Source: Mycobacterium ahvazicum
GTDB lineage: Bacteria > Actinomycetota > Actinomycetes > Mycobacteriales > Mycobacteriaceae
Reading direction: 5' to 3'
DNA: 64,000 nucleotides
Assembly (NCBI RefSeq): GCF_900176255.2
Contig: NZ_FXEG02000005.1
Coordinates: 868,001 to 932,000, forward strand
Part shown: positions 17,343 through 26,099 of the stretch, one piece after another
Numbering within the stretch: the first letter of the stretch is position 1
Layout of the letters: every line of letters starts with the position of its first letter
The notes under the pieces: model-generated
Told to the model about the DNA's origin: nothing
Seen by the model: only the letters and a program-made list of their open reading frames with translations
Database searches by the model: none
Made by a program: the position numbers and the translations under genes

Positions 17343-18439
17343 GCCGCACTGGCTTTCGGCCGGGCTCCCGCGCGCGGCAGCACCGTGAGCACCCGGCGAG
17401 CCGCCGCCGTCAGAGCCGATCGCCGCCCCAACCGCAGACCGCCGTGTTCGAGTTGCTCGGCCAGTTGCGGCTGAGCCTTCGTCGACGCCAGCAGCGGCAG
17501 GCCGCAGATGTCGGCGACTTCCGCCGCCCGCAATCCACCCGGCGACGGGCCACGGACTACCAGGCCGAGATTGGGATTGATCGTGGCCAGCACCGGCGTC
17601 ATCGCCGCCGTCGCCGCGCAGGACCGCACATCGCACGGACTGACGACGACAACAAGGTCGGCGGCATCGAGTGCGGTCCGGGTGGCGTCGGTCAGCCGAC
17701 GGGGCAGATCGCACACCACCGTGACGCCGCCGCGGCGGCCCGCATCGATGACCGCGTCCACCGGCCCGGCGTCCAGTTCGTGGTCACGCCGGGTGCCGGA
17801 CAGCAAGCTGATGCCCTGCAGGCGCGGCAGGGCATCGCGCACGGCCGGCCAGCTGAGCCGTCCGCCGTGCAATGCCAAGTCGGGCCACCGTAAGCCGGGT
17901 GCGCTCTCACCGCCCAGCAACAAATCCAGGCCGCCGCCCCACGGATCAAGATCAACCAGCAGTGCATCATTCGCGATCCGCGCCAGTGCGGCCGCGAACA
18001 ATGACGCGCCGGCCCCGCCGCACCCACCGATCACCCCGATGACGTGTCCGCGCAGCTCGTCGTCCCGGATGGATTCGGCGGACTCCGCGAGCTCGCGGAT
18101 CAATTCGTGCTCCTGCGCGGGCATGCTCAGCACGTGCGCAGCGCCGACCCCGATCGCGGCCGACCAGGTGGCCGTCGCGGGTTCGGCGGCGCACAACACG
18201 CTGACGTGAGTGCGACGCGGTAGACCGGCGCGCCGACAACGGTCCGCGCCCGCCGCATCGAGCCCCCCCGCCGCGGCCGCCGACCACGTTTTCCGTCCCC
18301 CCGCCGCACCGCCGGCATGCACCACTCGAACGCCGACGGCGGCGGCCACCCGGTCCAATTCGTCGCGCAAAATCGGGTCCGTCAGCACCGCGAGTACGCC
18401 CGCGGCACCTCTCGCCTCGGCACTGGTCGCGATAGTCAC
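17339..18439 (-). CDS. ssd: Septum-site-determining protein, MinD/CpaE-like
   Basis: The protein has about 366 residues (Rv3660c type). The N-terminal third is a receiver-like domain as in CpaE, and the rest is a MinD/ParA-like domain. The nucleotide site reads GVIGGCGGAGASLFAAALA; the signature lysines of the deviant Walker A (KGGxGKT) are missing. Later motifs LLVDLDPWGGGLDLLLGG and GGVTVVCDLPRRL are present. In M. tuberculosis, Ssd affects cell division and dormancy-related genes. Here it is the first gene of the Tad operon, and its stop overlaps the ATPase start (GTGA). A role in placing the pilus machinery is inferred from that context. Confidence 0.85.
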   Translation of the reverse strand: MTIATSAEARGAAGVLAVLTDPILRDELDRVAAAVGVRVVHAGGAAGGRKTWSAAAAGGLDAAGADRCRRAGLPRRTHVSVLCAAEPATATWSAAIGVGAAHVLSMPAQEHELIRELAESAESIRDDELRGHVIGVIGGCGGAGASLFAAALARIANDALLVDLDPWGGGLDLLLGGESAPGLRWPDLALHGGRLSWPAVRDALPRLQGISLLSGTRRDHELDAGPVDAVIDAGRRGGVTVVCDLPRRLTDATRTALDAADLVVVVSPCDVRSCAATAAMTPVLATINPNLGLVVRGPSPGGLRAAEVADICGLPLLASTKAQPQLAEQLEHGGLRLGRRSALTAAARRVLTVLPRAGARPKASAA

Positions 18440-18616
18440 CCCACCACCGTGCGGGCAGCTCAGGATGGCACACCAGTGCCAGATCGGGATTTGTGGAGAG
18501 ATACGAGGGTGTGCACAAACTTCGGGGTGCGACGCTTGCCCGCCCGAGGGATAACACTGTGCCCGCAACGCACCGGAGGCCACGTTAGAACGCGTGTTTA
18601 TCGGGAAAATTACCCC

Positions 18617-18714
18617 AGAAAAGGGACGACCCCCGCCAGGGGGGGAGGAGGCGGAGGTCGTCGTGCATCAGCCCCGGGGGGTCGGGCTGATACACCCTCG
18701 GCTCAGGCCGAGTA
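18617..18714 (-). ncRNA. 6C small RNA (B11 type)
   Basis: Read on the minus strand there are two hairpins whose loops hold runs of C: ATCAGCCC/GGGCTGAT (18667-18691) with a C6 loop, then GACGACC/GGTCGTC (18625-18662) with a C7 run, followed by CCTTTTCT. This is the hallmark of the actinobacterial 6C RNA. It lies between ssd and the HAD gene, where B11 lies in M. tuberculosis. A TATAGT hexamer at 18721-18726 (minus strand) fits a -10 box. Ends are estimated. 6C RNAs act by C-rich loop pairing with G-rich mRNA start regions. Confidence 0.85.
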
Positions 18715-18874
18715 ATGCTTACTATACACACGACAGTGGGCGGTGCCGCAAGTGGTTGTTTTTTTCCCAGAAATAATTCGGGCCGCAAAAACACCGCTGG
18801 CCTCGTCTGTTACTCCCAGATCAGCCCCCGTTTTGCCGGCAACCCCCGGACGCGCCGACTGACCGACCTATGCT

Positions 18875-19738
18875 GTGTCGGTGACCGTCTCCAACTCGGA
18901 CGCGCCTCAGCAAACCTCGCCGCAGACGGCCGCGACCGACACCAAGCACGCTCGCACCGCGGCCTTTTTCGACCTGGATAAGACGATCATCGCCAAGTCC
19001 AGCACCCTGGCGTTCAGCAAACCGTTCTTCAACCAGGGACTGCTCAATCGGCGCGCCGTGCTGAAGTCCAGCTACGCCCAATTCATCTTCCTGCTCTCCG
19101 GTGCTGATCATGACCAGATGGACCGAATGCGCACTCACATGACCAACATGTGCACCGGCTGGGACGTCGCTCAGGTCAAATCGATCGTCAACGAAACGCT
19201 GCACGACATCGTGACTCCGCTCGTGTTCGCCGAGGCCGCGGACCTGATCGCGGCGCACAAATTGTGCGGCCGCGACGTCGTCGTGGTGTCCGCCTCGGGC
19301 GAGGAAATCGTCGCGCCGATCGCCCGCGCACTGGGCGCCACGCATGCGATGGCGACCCGGATGGTCGTCGAGGACGGCAAGTACACCGGCGACGTCGCCT
19401 TCTACTGCTACGGCGAGGGCAAGGTCCAAGCCATCCGCGAGCTGGCGGCCCGCGAGGGGTACCCGCTGGAACACTGCTACGCCTATTCGGACTCGATCAC
19501 CGACTTACCGATGCTCGAGTCGGTCGGACATCCCAGCGTGGTCAACCCCGACCGCGGTTTGCGCAAAGAAGCGACCGAACGTGGTTGGCCCGTATTGAGT
19601 TTCTCGCGGCCCGTCTCGCTGCGAGACCGGATTCCGGCGCCCTCAGGTGCCGCGATCGCCACCACGGCCGCGGTGAGTATCACCGCGCTGGCCGCCGGCG
19701 CGGTGACATACTCGCTGCTGCGCCGCCTCGCGTTCTAG
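18875..19738 (+). CDS. HAD-family IB phosphatase with C-terminal membrane anchor (Rv3661 type)
   Basis: The protein has about 287 residues and is related to phosphoserine phosphatase SerB. The nucleophile motif is AAFFDLDKTI, motif II lies at VVVSASGEE, the lysine is in GEGKVQAIREL and motif IV is YSDSITDLPMLE. The 45-residue C terminus ends in a membrane helix (AAVSITALAAGAVTYSLL). The substrate is unknown. The start may be GTG 18875 or GTG 18881; neither has a good ribosome binding site. Small RNA genes lie on both sides. Confidence 0.85.
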   Translation: MSVTVSNSDAPQQTSPQTAATDTKHARTAAFFDLDKTIIAKSSTLAFSKPFFNQGLLNRRAVLKSSYAQFIFLLSGADHDQMDRMRTHMTNMCTGWDVAQVKSIVNETLHDIVTPLVFAEAADLIAAHKLCGRDVVVVSASGEEIVAPIARALGATHAMATRMVVEDGKYTGDVAFYCYGEGKVQAIRELAAREGYPLEHCYAYSDSITDLPMLESVGHPSVVNPDRGLRKEATERGWPVLSFSRPVSLRDRIPAPSGAAIATTAAVSITALAAGAVTYSLLRRLAF

Positions 19739-19842
19739 GCGCGCGTCCCAGCAAATCCGGCGCCCCGCACCGATCCCTATGAATTCGCAACGTTCGCAGA
19801 ATTGGGCCTTGCTGTGCTAAGGCTCCAGTAGTACAAAGGAAC

Positions 19843-20141
19843 CACGGAAGCCCGGTAAGGCCAAGGTCGATCCGGAAGAGAAGGTTCGTTCTCCCGAACC
19901 GGGCGCCCAGCACGGTGCTCGGCACCCACGCGGAGTCATAGCCGCGAAGATGGCAGAAGTGTTGCGGGCCTGCGTAATTGCGAAAAAGCAGAGAGCGTGA
20001 ACAACCCTTTGGGTGGGGTGGTAGCTCGAAGCGTCGCAAGATCGCCGAGGCCACCCACGCAGCCCCATACATGCACGCTTGGTAACCGAGTTCCGTGCTA
20101 GCGGGCGGCGGACCGAATATTTCGGAACGCCGCCCGCTCTG
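19843..20141 (+). ncRNA. Ms1/MTS2823 small RNA (RNA polymerase core-binding RNA)
   Basis: This gene-free interval of about 430 bp between the HAD gene and the Fic-like gene is where Ms1 (M. smegmatis) and MTS2823 (M. tuberculosis) lie; Ms1 binds core RNA polymerase in stationary phase. A strong 3' hairpin is formed by AGCGGGCGGCG (20100-20110) and CGCCGCCCGCT (20128-20138), with an inner stem CCGAA/TTCGG. A further hairpin GGTTCG/CGAACC lies at 19883-19900. TTGCTG at 19809 and TACAAA 17 nt later could be the promoter, giving about 300 nt, the known length. Strand and ends are inferred from position and these elements. Confidence 0.78.
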
Positions 20142-20169
20142 CATGTCCGGACCCTTTTCTGGACGCGGC

Positions 20170-20931
20170 TCAGCCCTTGCCTGGCAACGACTCGGCGATC
20201 GACAACGCCTCCTGCGCGCCGGCCTGCATCGCCCGGCAACACAGCACCAACCAAGCTCCGACGCCGGCCGGTGTACCTTCGGCGAATCCGCTTGCGGCGC
20301 TGCGATAGTCACCGGGTTTGCGCATCCAGCTCACCTCCGGCACACCCAGCCCGTGCGGATCCAGCCCGCTGGCGATCGTCACCAGCCGGGACACCGCCCG
20401 CGCGACCACTCCGTCCGCGCTGCCAAAGGGCTTGAGCGTCAGCAGTTCTCCGTGCGCGACCGCGGCCAGGACCGGTGCCGGCACCTGCGTGCGACCGGTC
20501 ACCAATTCGCCGAGCAGCTCGAGACGAGGCCCGATCTGGGGGTCGGCCCGCGGCCGGCCCAGTTGTTCGTCGTCGACCTGGTCGGCCGCCGCCAGCATGT
20601 GCAGCCGGGCCAGCGCCTGCAACGGCGATCGCTGCCACACGCCGATCAACGCGCCGCCACCGCCCTCCAGCGCCTGAGCCACCCGCAGCGCTCCGCCGAA
20701 CACCGGATCGCTCACCCCTGAGCTGTCCGCTAAGTCCTCGAACCGCACCGGACCGCCATCGAGCACCGAGGAAGCGCGGGCCGCCCGCAGCGCGGCCTCG
20801 GCGGCGGTTACCGGCCAGCCGCGCAGATTTGCTCGATGGCGGTGGGCACGGCCCAACGCGTCGCGGGCCCGGTCACTGGCCTCAGCGACGCCGGGGAGCT
20901 CCATCAGCGGAGCCAGCGGGTCTGCCGTCAC
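20170..20931 (-). CDS. Fic-like fold protein with degenerate active site (Rv3662c type)
   Basis: The protein has 253 residues starting at a GTG, alpha-helical and soluble. Residues 157-180 (AVAHGELLTLKPFGSADGVVARAV) align by eye with the Fic motif HPFxxGNGRxxR, preceded by the usual helix, but the catalytic histidine is a lysine (K167) and GNGR is replaced by SADG. The first half (AALRAARASSVLDGG) resembles the N-terminal helices of Fic proteins that carry substrate DNA or target loops. If the assignment is right, AMP transfer is unlikely in the usual way. It lies downstream of dppD on the same strand with 11 bp between. Confidence 0.65.
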   Translation of the reverse strand: MTADPLAPLMELPGVAEASDRARDALGRAHRHRANLRGWPVTAAEAALRAARASSVLDGGPVRFEDLADSSGVSDPVFGGALRVAQALEGGGGALIGVWQRSPLQALARLHMLAAADQVDDEQLGRPRADPQIGPRLELLGELVTGRTQVPAPVLAAVAHGELLTLKPFGSADGVVARAVSRLVTIASGLDPHGLGVPEVSWMRKPGDYRSAASGFAEGTPAGVGAWLVLCCRAMQAGAQEALSIAESLPGKG

Positions 20932-20942
20932 AGATTGCCAAC

Positions 20943-22613
20943 CTAGCGGGGTGGCATGGACGCCCCGGGAATGGCCTCCAGCAATTGGCGGGTGTATTCG
21001 TGGCGGGGCCTGGTGAACAGCTCTTCGGTCGCCGCGCGCTCGACGACCCGCCCGGCGCGCATCACCAGAACATCGTCGGCGATCTGCCGGATCACCGCGA
21101 GGTCGTGGCTGATGAACAGGTAGGCCAGGCCCAGTTCGGCCTGCAACGAAGTCAGCAGGTCCAAGATCTGCGCCTGCACCAGCACGTCGAGCGCTGAGAC
21201 CGCCTCGTCGCAGACCAGCACCTCGGGCCGCAGCGCCAACGCCCGCGCGATCGCGACCCGTTGACGTTGGCCGCCGGAGAGCTCGCGCGGCAACCGACCG
21301 AGCACCGTTGACGGCAAGGCCACCTGGTCGACGAGTTCACGCACCGCTTTCTCGCGCTGCCCGCGGTCGCCGACGCGGTGGATCCGCAACGGCTCCTCGA
21401 TCGCGCGGAACACCGAGTACATCGGGTCCAGGCTGCTGTAGGGGTTCTGGAATACCGGCTGCACGCGCCGGCGAAAGGCCATCATCGCGTCGCGGTTGCG
21501 CGCATCAGAAATCTCGTCACCGTCGAAAACGACTGTGCCCGAGGTCGGTTGGAGCAAACCCAGCGTCATCCGGGCAACCGTCGACTTGCCCGAGCCCGAT
21601 TCGCCGACGATGGCCAGGGTGCCGGCCCGCTTCAGCCCGAACGACACCGCGTCGACGGCACAGAACTGGGTGCGGCGCCACGGTACGCCGTGCGACTCAC
21701 GGTAGACCTTGGTCAGCTCGGAGGCGACGAGGATGTCGCCCGCCCCGCTGTCGGCCGCCGGGCGCGCCGGCGCCGAACTCCGCACCGTCAGCGACGGGGC
21801 CGCGGCCACCAGCCGGCGCGTGTACTCATGCTGCGGATCGGCCAGGATCGACTGCGCGGCACCGGATTCCACCACCATTCCGCGGTGCACGACGACGACG
21901 TGCTCGGCGCGTTCGGCGGCCAGCGCCAGATCGTGCGTGATCAGCAACAGCGCGGTGTCGAGTTCGTCGGTGAGACGCTGCAGGTGGTCGAGCACCTGCC
22001 GTTGCACCGTGACGTCGAGCGCGGACGTCGGTTCGTCGGCGATCAGCAGCTCCGGGTGGCCCGCCAGCCCGATGGCGATCAGCGCGCGCTGACACATGCC
22101 GCCCGACAACTGGTGCGGGTACTTGCCCGCCTGCTTCTCCGGATCCGGCATGCCGGCCTGGGCGAGCAACTCGACCGCCCGGCGGCGGGCTTGTCGGCCA
22201 TCGGTGCCCGATGGTCGCGACCCGCTTCGCCCGGCTTCGCCGCGCTTGCGATCGCTCCGGTTGGCGCGCAACGCTTCCCGAATCTGGAAGCCGACTTTCC
22301 AGACGGGGTTGAGGTTGGTCATCGGGTCCTGGGGTACGTAGCCGATGCGTCGGCCACGGATGGAACGAAGCAGCTTGCGATCAGCCGAGGTAATGTCCCG
22401 CCCGTCAAAAGTGATGCGGCCGGCGGTGATTCGCCCGCCGGGCGGTAGCAGGCCCAGGACCGCGGCGGCGGTGGTCGATTTGCCCGATCCCGATTCGCCG
22501 ACCACGGCGACGGTCTGCCCGCGCATGACGCTCAGGTCGACGCCGCGGACCGCGGGGTCGTGGTCGCCGAACCTGACTTCCAGGCCCTCGACCCTCAACA
22601 GGGGGTCGGTCAT
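20943..22613 (-). CDS. dppD: Peptide/heme ABC importer, fused double ATPase
   Basis: The protein has 556 residues with two complete ABC ATPase domains in one chain, as in M. tuberculosis DppD. Each half has Walker A GESGSGKST, a signature (LSGGMCQRALIAIGLA in the first, LSGGQRQRVAIARALA in the second) and Walker B (LLIADEPTSALD; VLVCDEAVSALD). In the second half the usual DEP is DEA. Oligopeptide-transporter C-terminal segments follow each domain. The ATG at 22613 overlaps the stop of dppC (ATGA). It powers the DppBC pore. Confidence 0.93.
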   Translation of the reverse strand: MTDPLLRVEGLEVRFGDHDPAVRGVDLSVMRGQTVAVVGESGSGKSTTAAAVLGLLPPGGRITAGRITFDGRDITSADRKLLRSIRGRRIGYVPQDPMTNLNPVWKVGFQIREALRANRSDRKRGEAGRSGSRPSGTDGRQARRRAVELLAQAGMPDPEKQAGKYPHQLSGGMCQRALIAIGLAGHPELLIADEPTSALDVTVQRQVLDHLQRLTDELDTALLLITHDLALAAERAEHVVVVHRGMVVESGAAQSILADPQHEYTRRLVAAAPSLTVRSSAPARPAADSGAGDILVASELTKVYRESHGVPWRRTQFCAVDAVSFGLKRAGTLAIVGESGSGKSTVARMTLGLLQPTSGTVVFDGDEISDARNRDAMMAFRRRVQPVFQNPYSSLDPMYSVFRAIEEPLRIHRVGDRGQREKAVRELVDQVALPSTVLGRLPRELSGGQRQRVAIARALALRPEVLVCDEAVSALDVLVQAQILDLLTSLQAELGLAYLFISHDLAVIRQIADDVLVMRAGRVVERAATEELFTRPRHEYTRQLLEAIPGASMPPR

Positions 22614-23473
22614 GCCCGCTCCGCTCGCGAGGCCGGGTCCAGGGCATCGCGCAGGGCGTCGCCCATCATCATGAACGCCAGCACCGTCAAAGCCAGTGCG
22701 CCGGCGGGATAGAACAGAATCGGCGAGCCGGCCCGCAGCCGCGTCTGCGCCAGGTTGATGTCGCCACCCCACGACACCACCGAGGTCGGCAGTCCGACAC
22801 CGAGATACGACAGCGTGGCCTCGGTGACGATGAAGGCGCCCAGCGCGATCGTGGACATCGCGATCACCGGACCCGCGGCATTGGGCAGCGCATGCCGTAG
22901 CAGGGTTTGAAACCTGCTCAACCCCAACGCTTTAGCCGCGAGCACATAGTCGCTGGCCCGTACCTCGAGCACCGCACCGCGAGCGATCCTGGCCACCTGC
23001 GGCCAGCCGAACAAGGCCAGGATGATGATCACCGTCCACACCGTGCGGTGGCGCAGGACCTGCATCAGCACAATCGCGGCCAGCAGCAGCGGCAGCCCGA
23101 AGAACACGTCGGTGACGCGCGAGACCACCGCATCGATCCAGCCGCCATAGAAGCCGGCCAGCGCGCCGAGCGCCCCGCCGGCGACGAACACCAGCAGCGT
23201 GGCACCCAGCCCGACGGTCACCGAGGCCCGCGCCCCGTAGACCGTGCGGGCATAGATGTCGTGGCCCTGCAGATCCGTGCCGAACCAGTGCGCCGCCGAG
23301 GGGCCGAGCAGACTTTGGCTGGGATCGGCGTAGGCGGGGTCGGCGTCGGTGAACAAGGCCGGAAACAGCGCCATCAGCACGATGATCAGGATCATCAGGC
23401 CCGCGACGATGAACTTCGGGCGCCGGTGCAGCTTGCGCCAGGTCTGGCCCCAAAAGCCGGAGTGCTCAGCCAT
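22610..23473 (-). CDS. dppC: Dipeptide ABC importer permease
   Basis: This permease has 287 residues. It has an N-terminal OppC-type membrane helix (FIVAGLMILIIVLMALFPALF), the HWFGTDLQGHDIYART block typical of DppC, five further helices and the EAA coupling loop (YVLAAKALGLSRFQTLLRHALPN). It starts at ATG 23473, inside the end of dppB (8-bp overlap), and ends in the start of dppD, so the operon is tightly coupled. Confidence 0.94.
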   Translation of the reverse strand: MAEHSGFWGQTWRKLHRRPKFIVAGLMILIIVLMALFPALFTDADPAYADPSQSLLGPSAAHWFGTDLQGHDIYARTVYGARASVTVGLGATLLVFVAGGALGALAGFYGGWIDAVVSRVTDVFFGLPLLLAAIVLMQVLRHRTVWTVIIILALFGWPQVARIARGAVLEVRASDYVLAAKALGLSRFQTLLRHALPNAAGPVIAMSTIALGAFIVTEATLSYLGVGLPTSVVSWGGDINLAQTRLRAGSPILFYPAGALALTVLAFMMMGDALRDALDPASRAERA

Positions 23474-24392
23474 AGCGGATCCTCGGGTCCAGCGCCGCAT
23501 AGAGCAGATCGACCAGCAGGTTGGTGATCAGATAGATCAGAACCAGAACCGTCACGATCGACACCACCGTCGGCGCCTCCTGCCGGGTGACGGCCTGATA
23601 CAACACACCGCCGACACCGTGAATGTTGAAAATGCCCTCGGTCACAATGGCCCCGCCCATCAGCGCACCCACATCGGCGCCCAGGAACGTCACCACCGGG
23701 ATCAGCGAGTTGCGCAGGATGTGCACGGTCACGACCCGCGGCCGCGACAACCCCTTGGCGGTGGCGGTGCGGACATAGTCGGCATGCGCGTTGGCGGCCA
23801 CCGCCGACCGGGTCAACCGCACGATGTAAGCGAAGGAGACCGAGCCCAGCACGATTCCGGGTAGCAGCAACCGCGCGAAGCTGGCCCGTTCGCCGACGGT
23901 GACCGGCGCGATGCCCAGCCGGACCCCGAACACGAACTGTGCCAGAAAGCCCAGCACGAAGATCGGGATAGCGATGATGACCAGTCCGGTGATCAGCACC
24001 GTCGAATCGAAAAGGCCGCCCTGGCGCAGGCCCGATATCACACCGAATCCGATGCCCAGCACCGACTCCACGATGAGCGCGATCAGCGCCAGTCGGATGG
24101 TGACCGGAAAGGCATGTGCCAGAACAGCACTGACCGGCAGGCCGGAATAGGCCCGGCCCAGGTCGCCGTGCAGCACGCCGCCGAGGTAGCGCAGGTATTG
24201 CAACAGGAACGGATCGTCGAGGTGGTAGCGCGCCCGCAGCTGCGCGGCGACCGCGGGTGTCAGCGGCCGGTCTCCGGCGATCGCGGCCAGCGGGTCACCG
24301 GGCAACAGGAAGACCATGCCGTAGATCAGCAAGGTGGCGCCCAGGAAGACCGGCACCATCACCGCGAGCCTTCGTGCGATATACCAACCCAT
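23466..24392 (-). CDS. dppB: Dipeptide ABC importer permease
   Basis: This 308-residue permease pairs with DppC. It has an N-terminal helix (VMVPVFLGATLLIYGMVFLL) followed by PGDP, the usual DppB/OppB start, six membrane helices in all, and the EAA loop YVRTATAKGLSRPRVVTVHILRN. It begins three bases after the end of dppA. Its C terminus LLYAALDPRIRYG is the standard end of the family. Confidence 0.94.
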   Translation of the reverse strand: MGWYIARRLAVMVPVFLGATLLIYGMVFLLPGDPLAAIAGDRPLTPAVAAQLRARYHLDDPFLLQYLRYLGGVLHGDLGRAYSGLPVSAVLAHAFPVTIRLALIALIVESVLGIGFGVISGLRQGGLFDSTVLITGLVIIAIPIFVLGFLAQFVFGVRLGIAPVTVGERASFARLLLPGIVLGSVSFAYIVRLTRSAVAANAHADYVRTATAKGLSRPRVVTVHILRNSLIPVVTFLGADVGALMGGAIVTEGIFNIHGVGGVLYQAVTRQEAPTVVSIVTVLVLIYLITNLLVDLLYAALDPRIRYG

Positions 24393-24395
24393 GTC

Positions 24396-26009
24396 TTAGG
24401 CCTTGACGATGTTCTCGTAGTCGGGCAGACCGTTCCAGGTGACCTTGACGTTGCTGACCTCCGGCGACCACCCGACCACGGCGATGTAGTACCACAACGG
24501 TACAGCGGGCATGTCGTGCAACAGGATTCGTTGCGCCACGTTGACCAGCACGTCGGCCTGCTGCAGGCTGGGCGCGGCCTCGGCGGCTGCGAGCCCGGCG
24601 TCGAACTCCCGGCTGGAATATCCGACGTCGTTGGACCCCGCACCGGTGGCGTACAGCGGGGCGAGAAATTCGATCATCGACGGATAGTCGCCGATCCATC
24701 CGGCGCGGAAGGCGGTGTCGATGGTGCGGTTGGTGATCTGGGTGCGGAACCCCGCAAACGTCGGGTGCGGAGCGCCGACGGCGTCGATGCCCAGCACGTT
24801 CTTGATGCTATTGGCCACCGCGTCCACCCACTCCTGGTGGCCGCTGTCCGCGTTGTAGGCGATGGCGTACCGCCCGCTCCAGGGCGAGATCGCGTTGGCT
24901 TGCGCCCACAGTTGCCGTGCCCGTTCGGGATTGAAGTCCAGTGCGTCGTTACCCGGGATGTTCGCGTCGAACCCCGGCAGGGAGCGGGCGGTGAAATCGC
25001 GGGCCGGGCTGCGGGTCTCGTTGAAGATCTGCCGGCAGATCTGCGGGCGGTTGACCGCGGCCGACAAGGCCAACCGCCGCAGCCGGCCCTCCTCGCCGCC
25101 GAAATGCGGCAGCCGCAATGGTGTGTCGAGTGATTGGCTGACCGCGACGGGTCCGCTGGCAGCGTTGTCGCCCAGGTCGCGGCGGTAGATTGTCAGCGCG
25201 CTGGACGGAACCGTGTCCAGTACATCGAGATTGCCGGACAGCAGGTCGGCATAGGCGGTATCCAGGTTGCCGTAGAACTCGAACCTCAGGCCCTTGTTAT
25301 GAGGTTTGCGGTTGCCGTGGTAATCGGGGTTCGGCTTCATGTCGATCTTCACGTTGTGTTCCCAGGCGGGTCCGTCGGGATTGTCGGCCAGCCGATACGG
25401 CCCGTCGCCCACCGGGTTGCGCCCGAACGCCGCCATGTCCCGAAATGCCCTGTCCGGCAACGGATAGAACGCATTATGACCCAGGCGCAACTTGAAGTCG
25501 ACGGTCGGTGCCTTGAGCCGCACCGTGAACTCGAGATCGTTGACCACCGCAAGCCCGGACATCGTGGTCGGCTTGCCGTCGCCCGGCGGGCCGGCTACGT
25601 CGTCGAATCCGGCGATCGGACTGAAAAAGTCCTGCTGCAGTTGCGCATTGGCGCTCAGAGCACCGTAATTCCACGCGTCGACGAACGAATGTGCCGTCAC
25701 CGCGGAGCCGTCGGTGAACTTCCAGCCCGGTTTGAGAACAATCCGGTAGTTGACATTGTCGGTGGTCTCGATGGACTGCGCCACCTCCGGCGACGGTTTG
25801 CCGTCGGCGTCGTAGGAGACCAGGCCGGCGAACAGCCGATCCAGGATCCGCCCGCCGAGGCTGTCGTTGGTGCCGGTCGGTATCAGCGGGTTCGGCGGCT
25901 CGCCGCCGTTCACCACCACCAGTTCAGGACTCAGCACGCCGCCACCGCAGCCGGCCAGCGACGCGGTCGTCAACATGACGACGGCAGTCATAGCCCGCAT
26001 CCAACGCAT
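24396..26009 (-). CDS. dppA: Dpp substrate-binding lipoprotein
   Basis: This periplasmic binding protein of 537 residues belongs to the SBP_bac_5 family. The signal peptide ends in the lipobox LAGC (MTAVVMLTTASLAGC), giving a lipid-anchored mature protein. Family blocks include LAGLVSYDADGKPSPEVAQS and LKPGWKFTDGSAVTAHSFVDAW. The M. tuberculosis Dpp system takes up peptides and has also been tied to heme. The ATG at 26009 puts the lipobox at the normal distance; an upstream in-frame start at 26129 would add 40 residues before it. It is the first gene of dppABCD. Confidence 0.93.
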   Translation of the reverse strand: MRWMRAMTAVVMLTTASLAGCGGGVLSPELVVVNGGEPPNPLIPTGTNDSLGGRILDRLFAGLVSYDADGKPSPEVAQSIETTDNVNYRIVLKPGWKFTDGSAVTAHSFVDAWNYGALSANAQLQQDFFSPIAGFDDVAGPPGDGKPTTMSGLAVVNDLEFTVRLKAPTVDFKLRLGHNAFYPLPDRAFRDMAAFGRNPVGDGPYRLADNPDGPAWEHNVKIDMKPNPDYHGNRKPHNKGLRFEFYGNLDTAYADLLSGNLDVLDTVPSSALTIYRRDLGDNAASGPVAVSQSLDTPLRLPHFGGEEGRLRRLALSAAVNRPQICRQIFNETRSPARDFTARSLPGFDANIPGNDALDFNPERARQLWAQANAISPWSGRYAIAYNADSGHQEWVDAVANSIKNVLGIDAVGAPHPTFAGFRTQITNRTIDTAFRAGWIGDYPSMIEFLAPLYATGAGSNDVGYSSREFDAGLAAAEAAPSLQQADVLVNVAQRILLHDMPAVPLWYYIAVVGWSPEVSNVKVTWNGLPDYENIVKA

Positions 26010-26099
26010 GACAGCGACCCTAGGGCCTGCGAGCAGATCGGCCACGCAAGGACCGCCGGTGAAGTGCACCAGCCGGCGTCGACAACCTAGGATTTCGAC

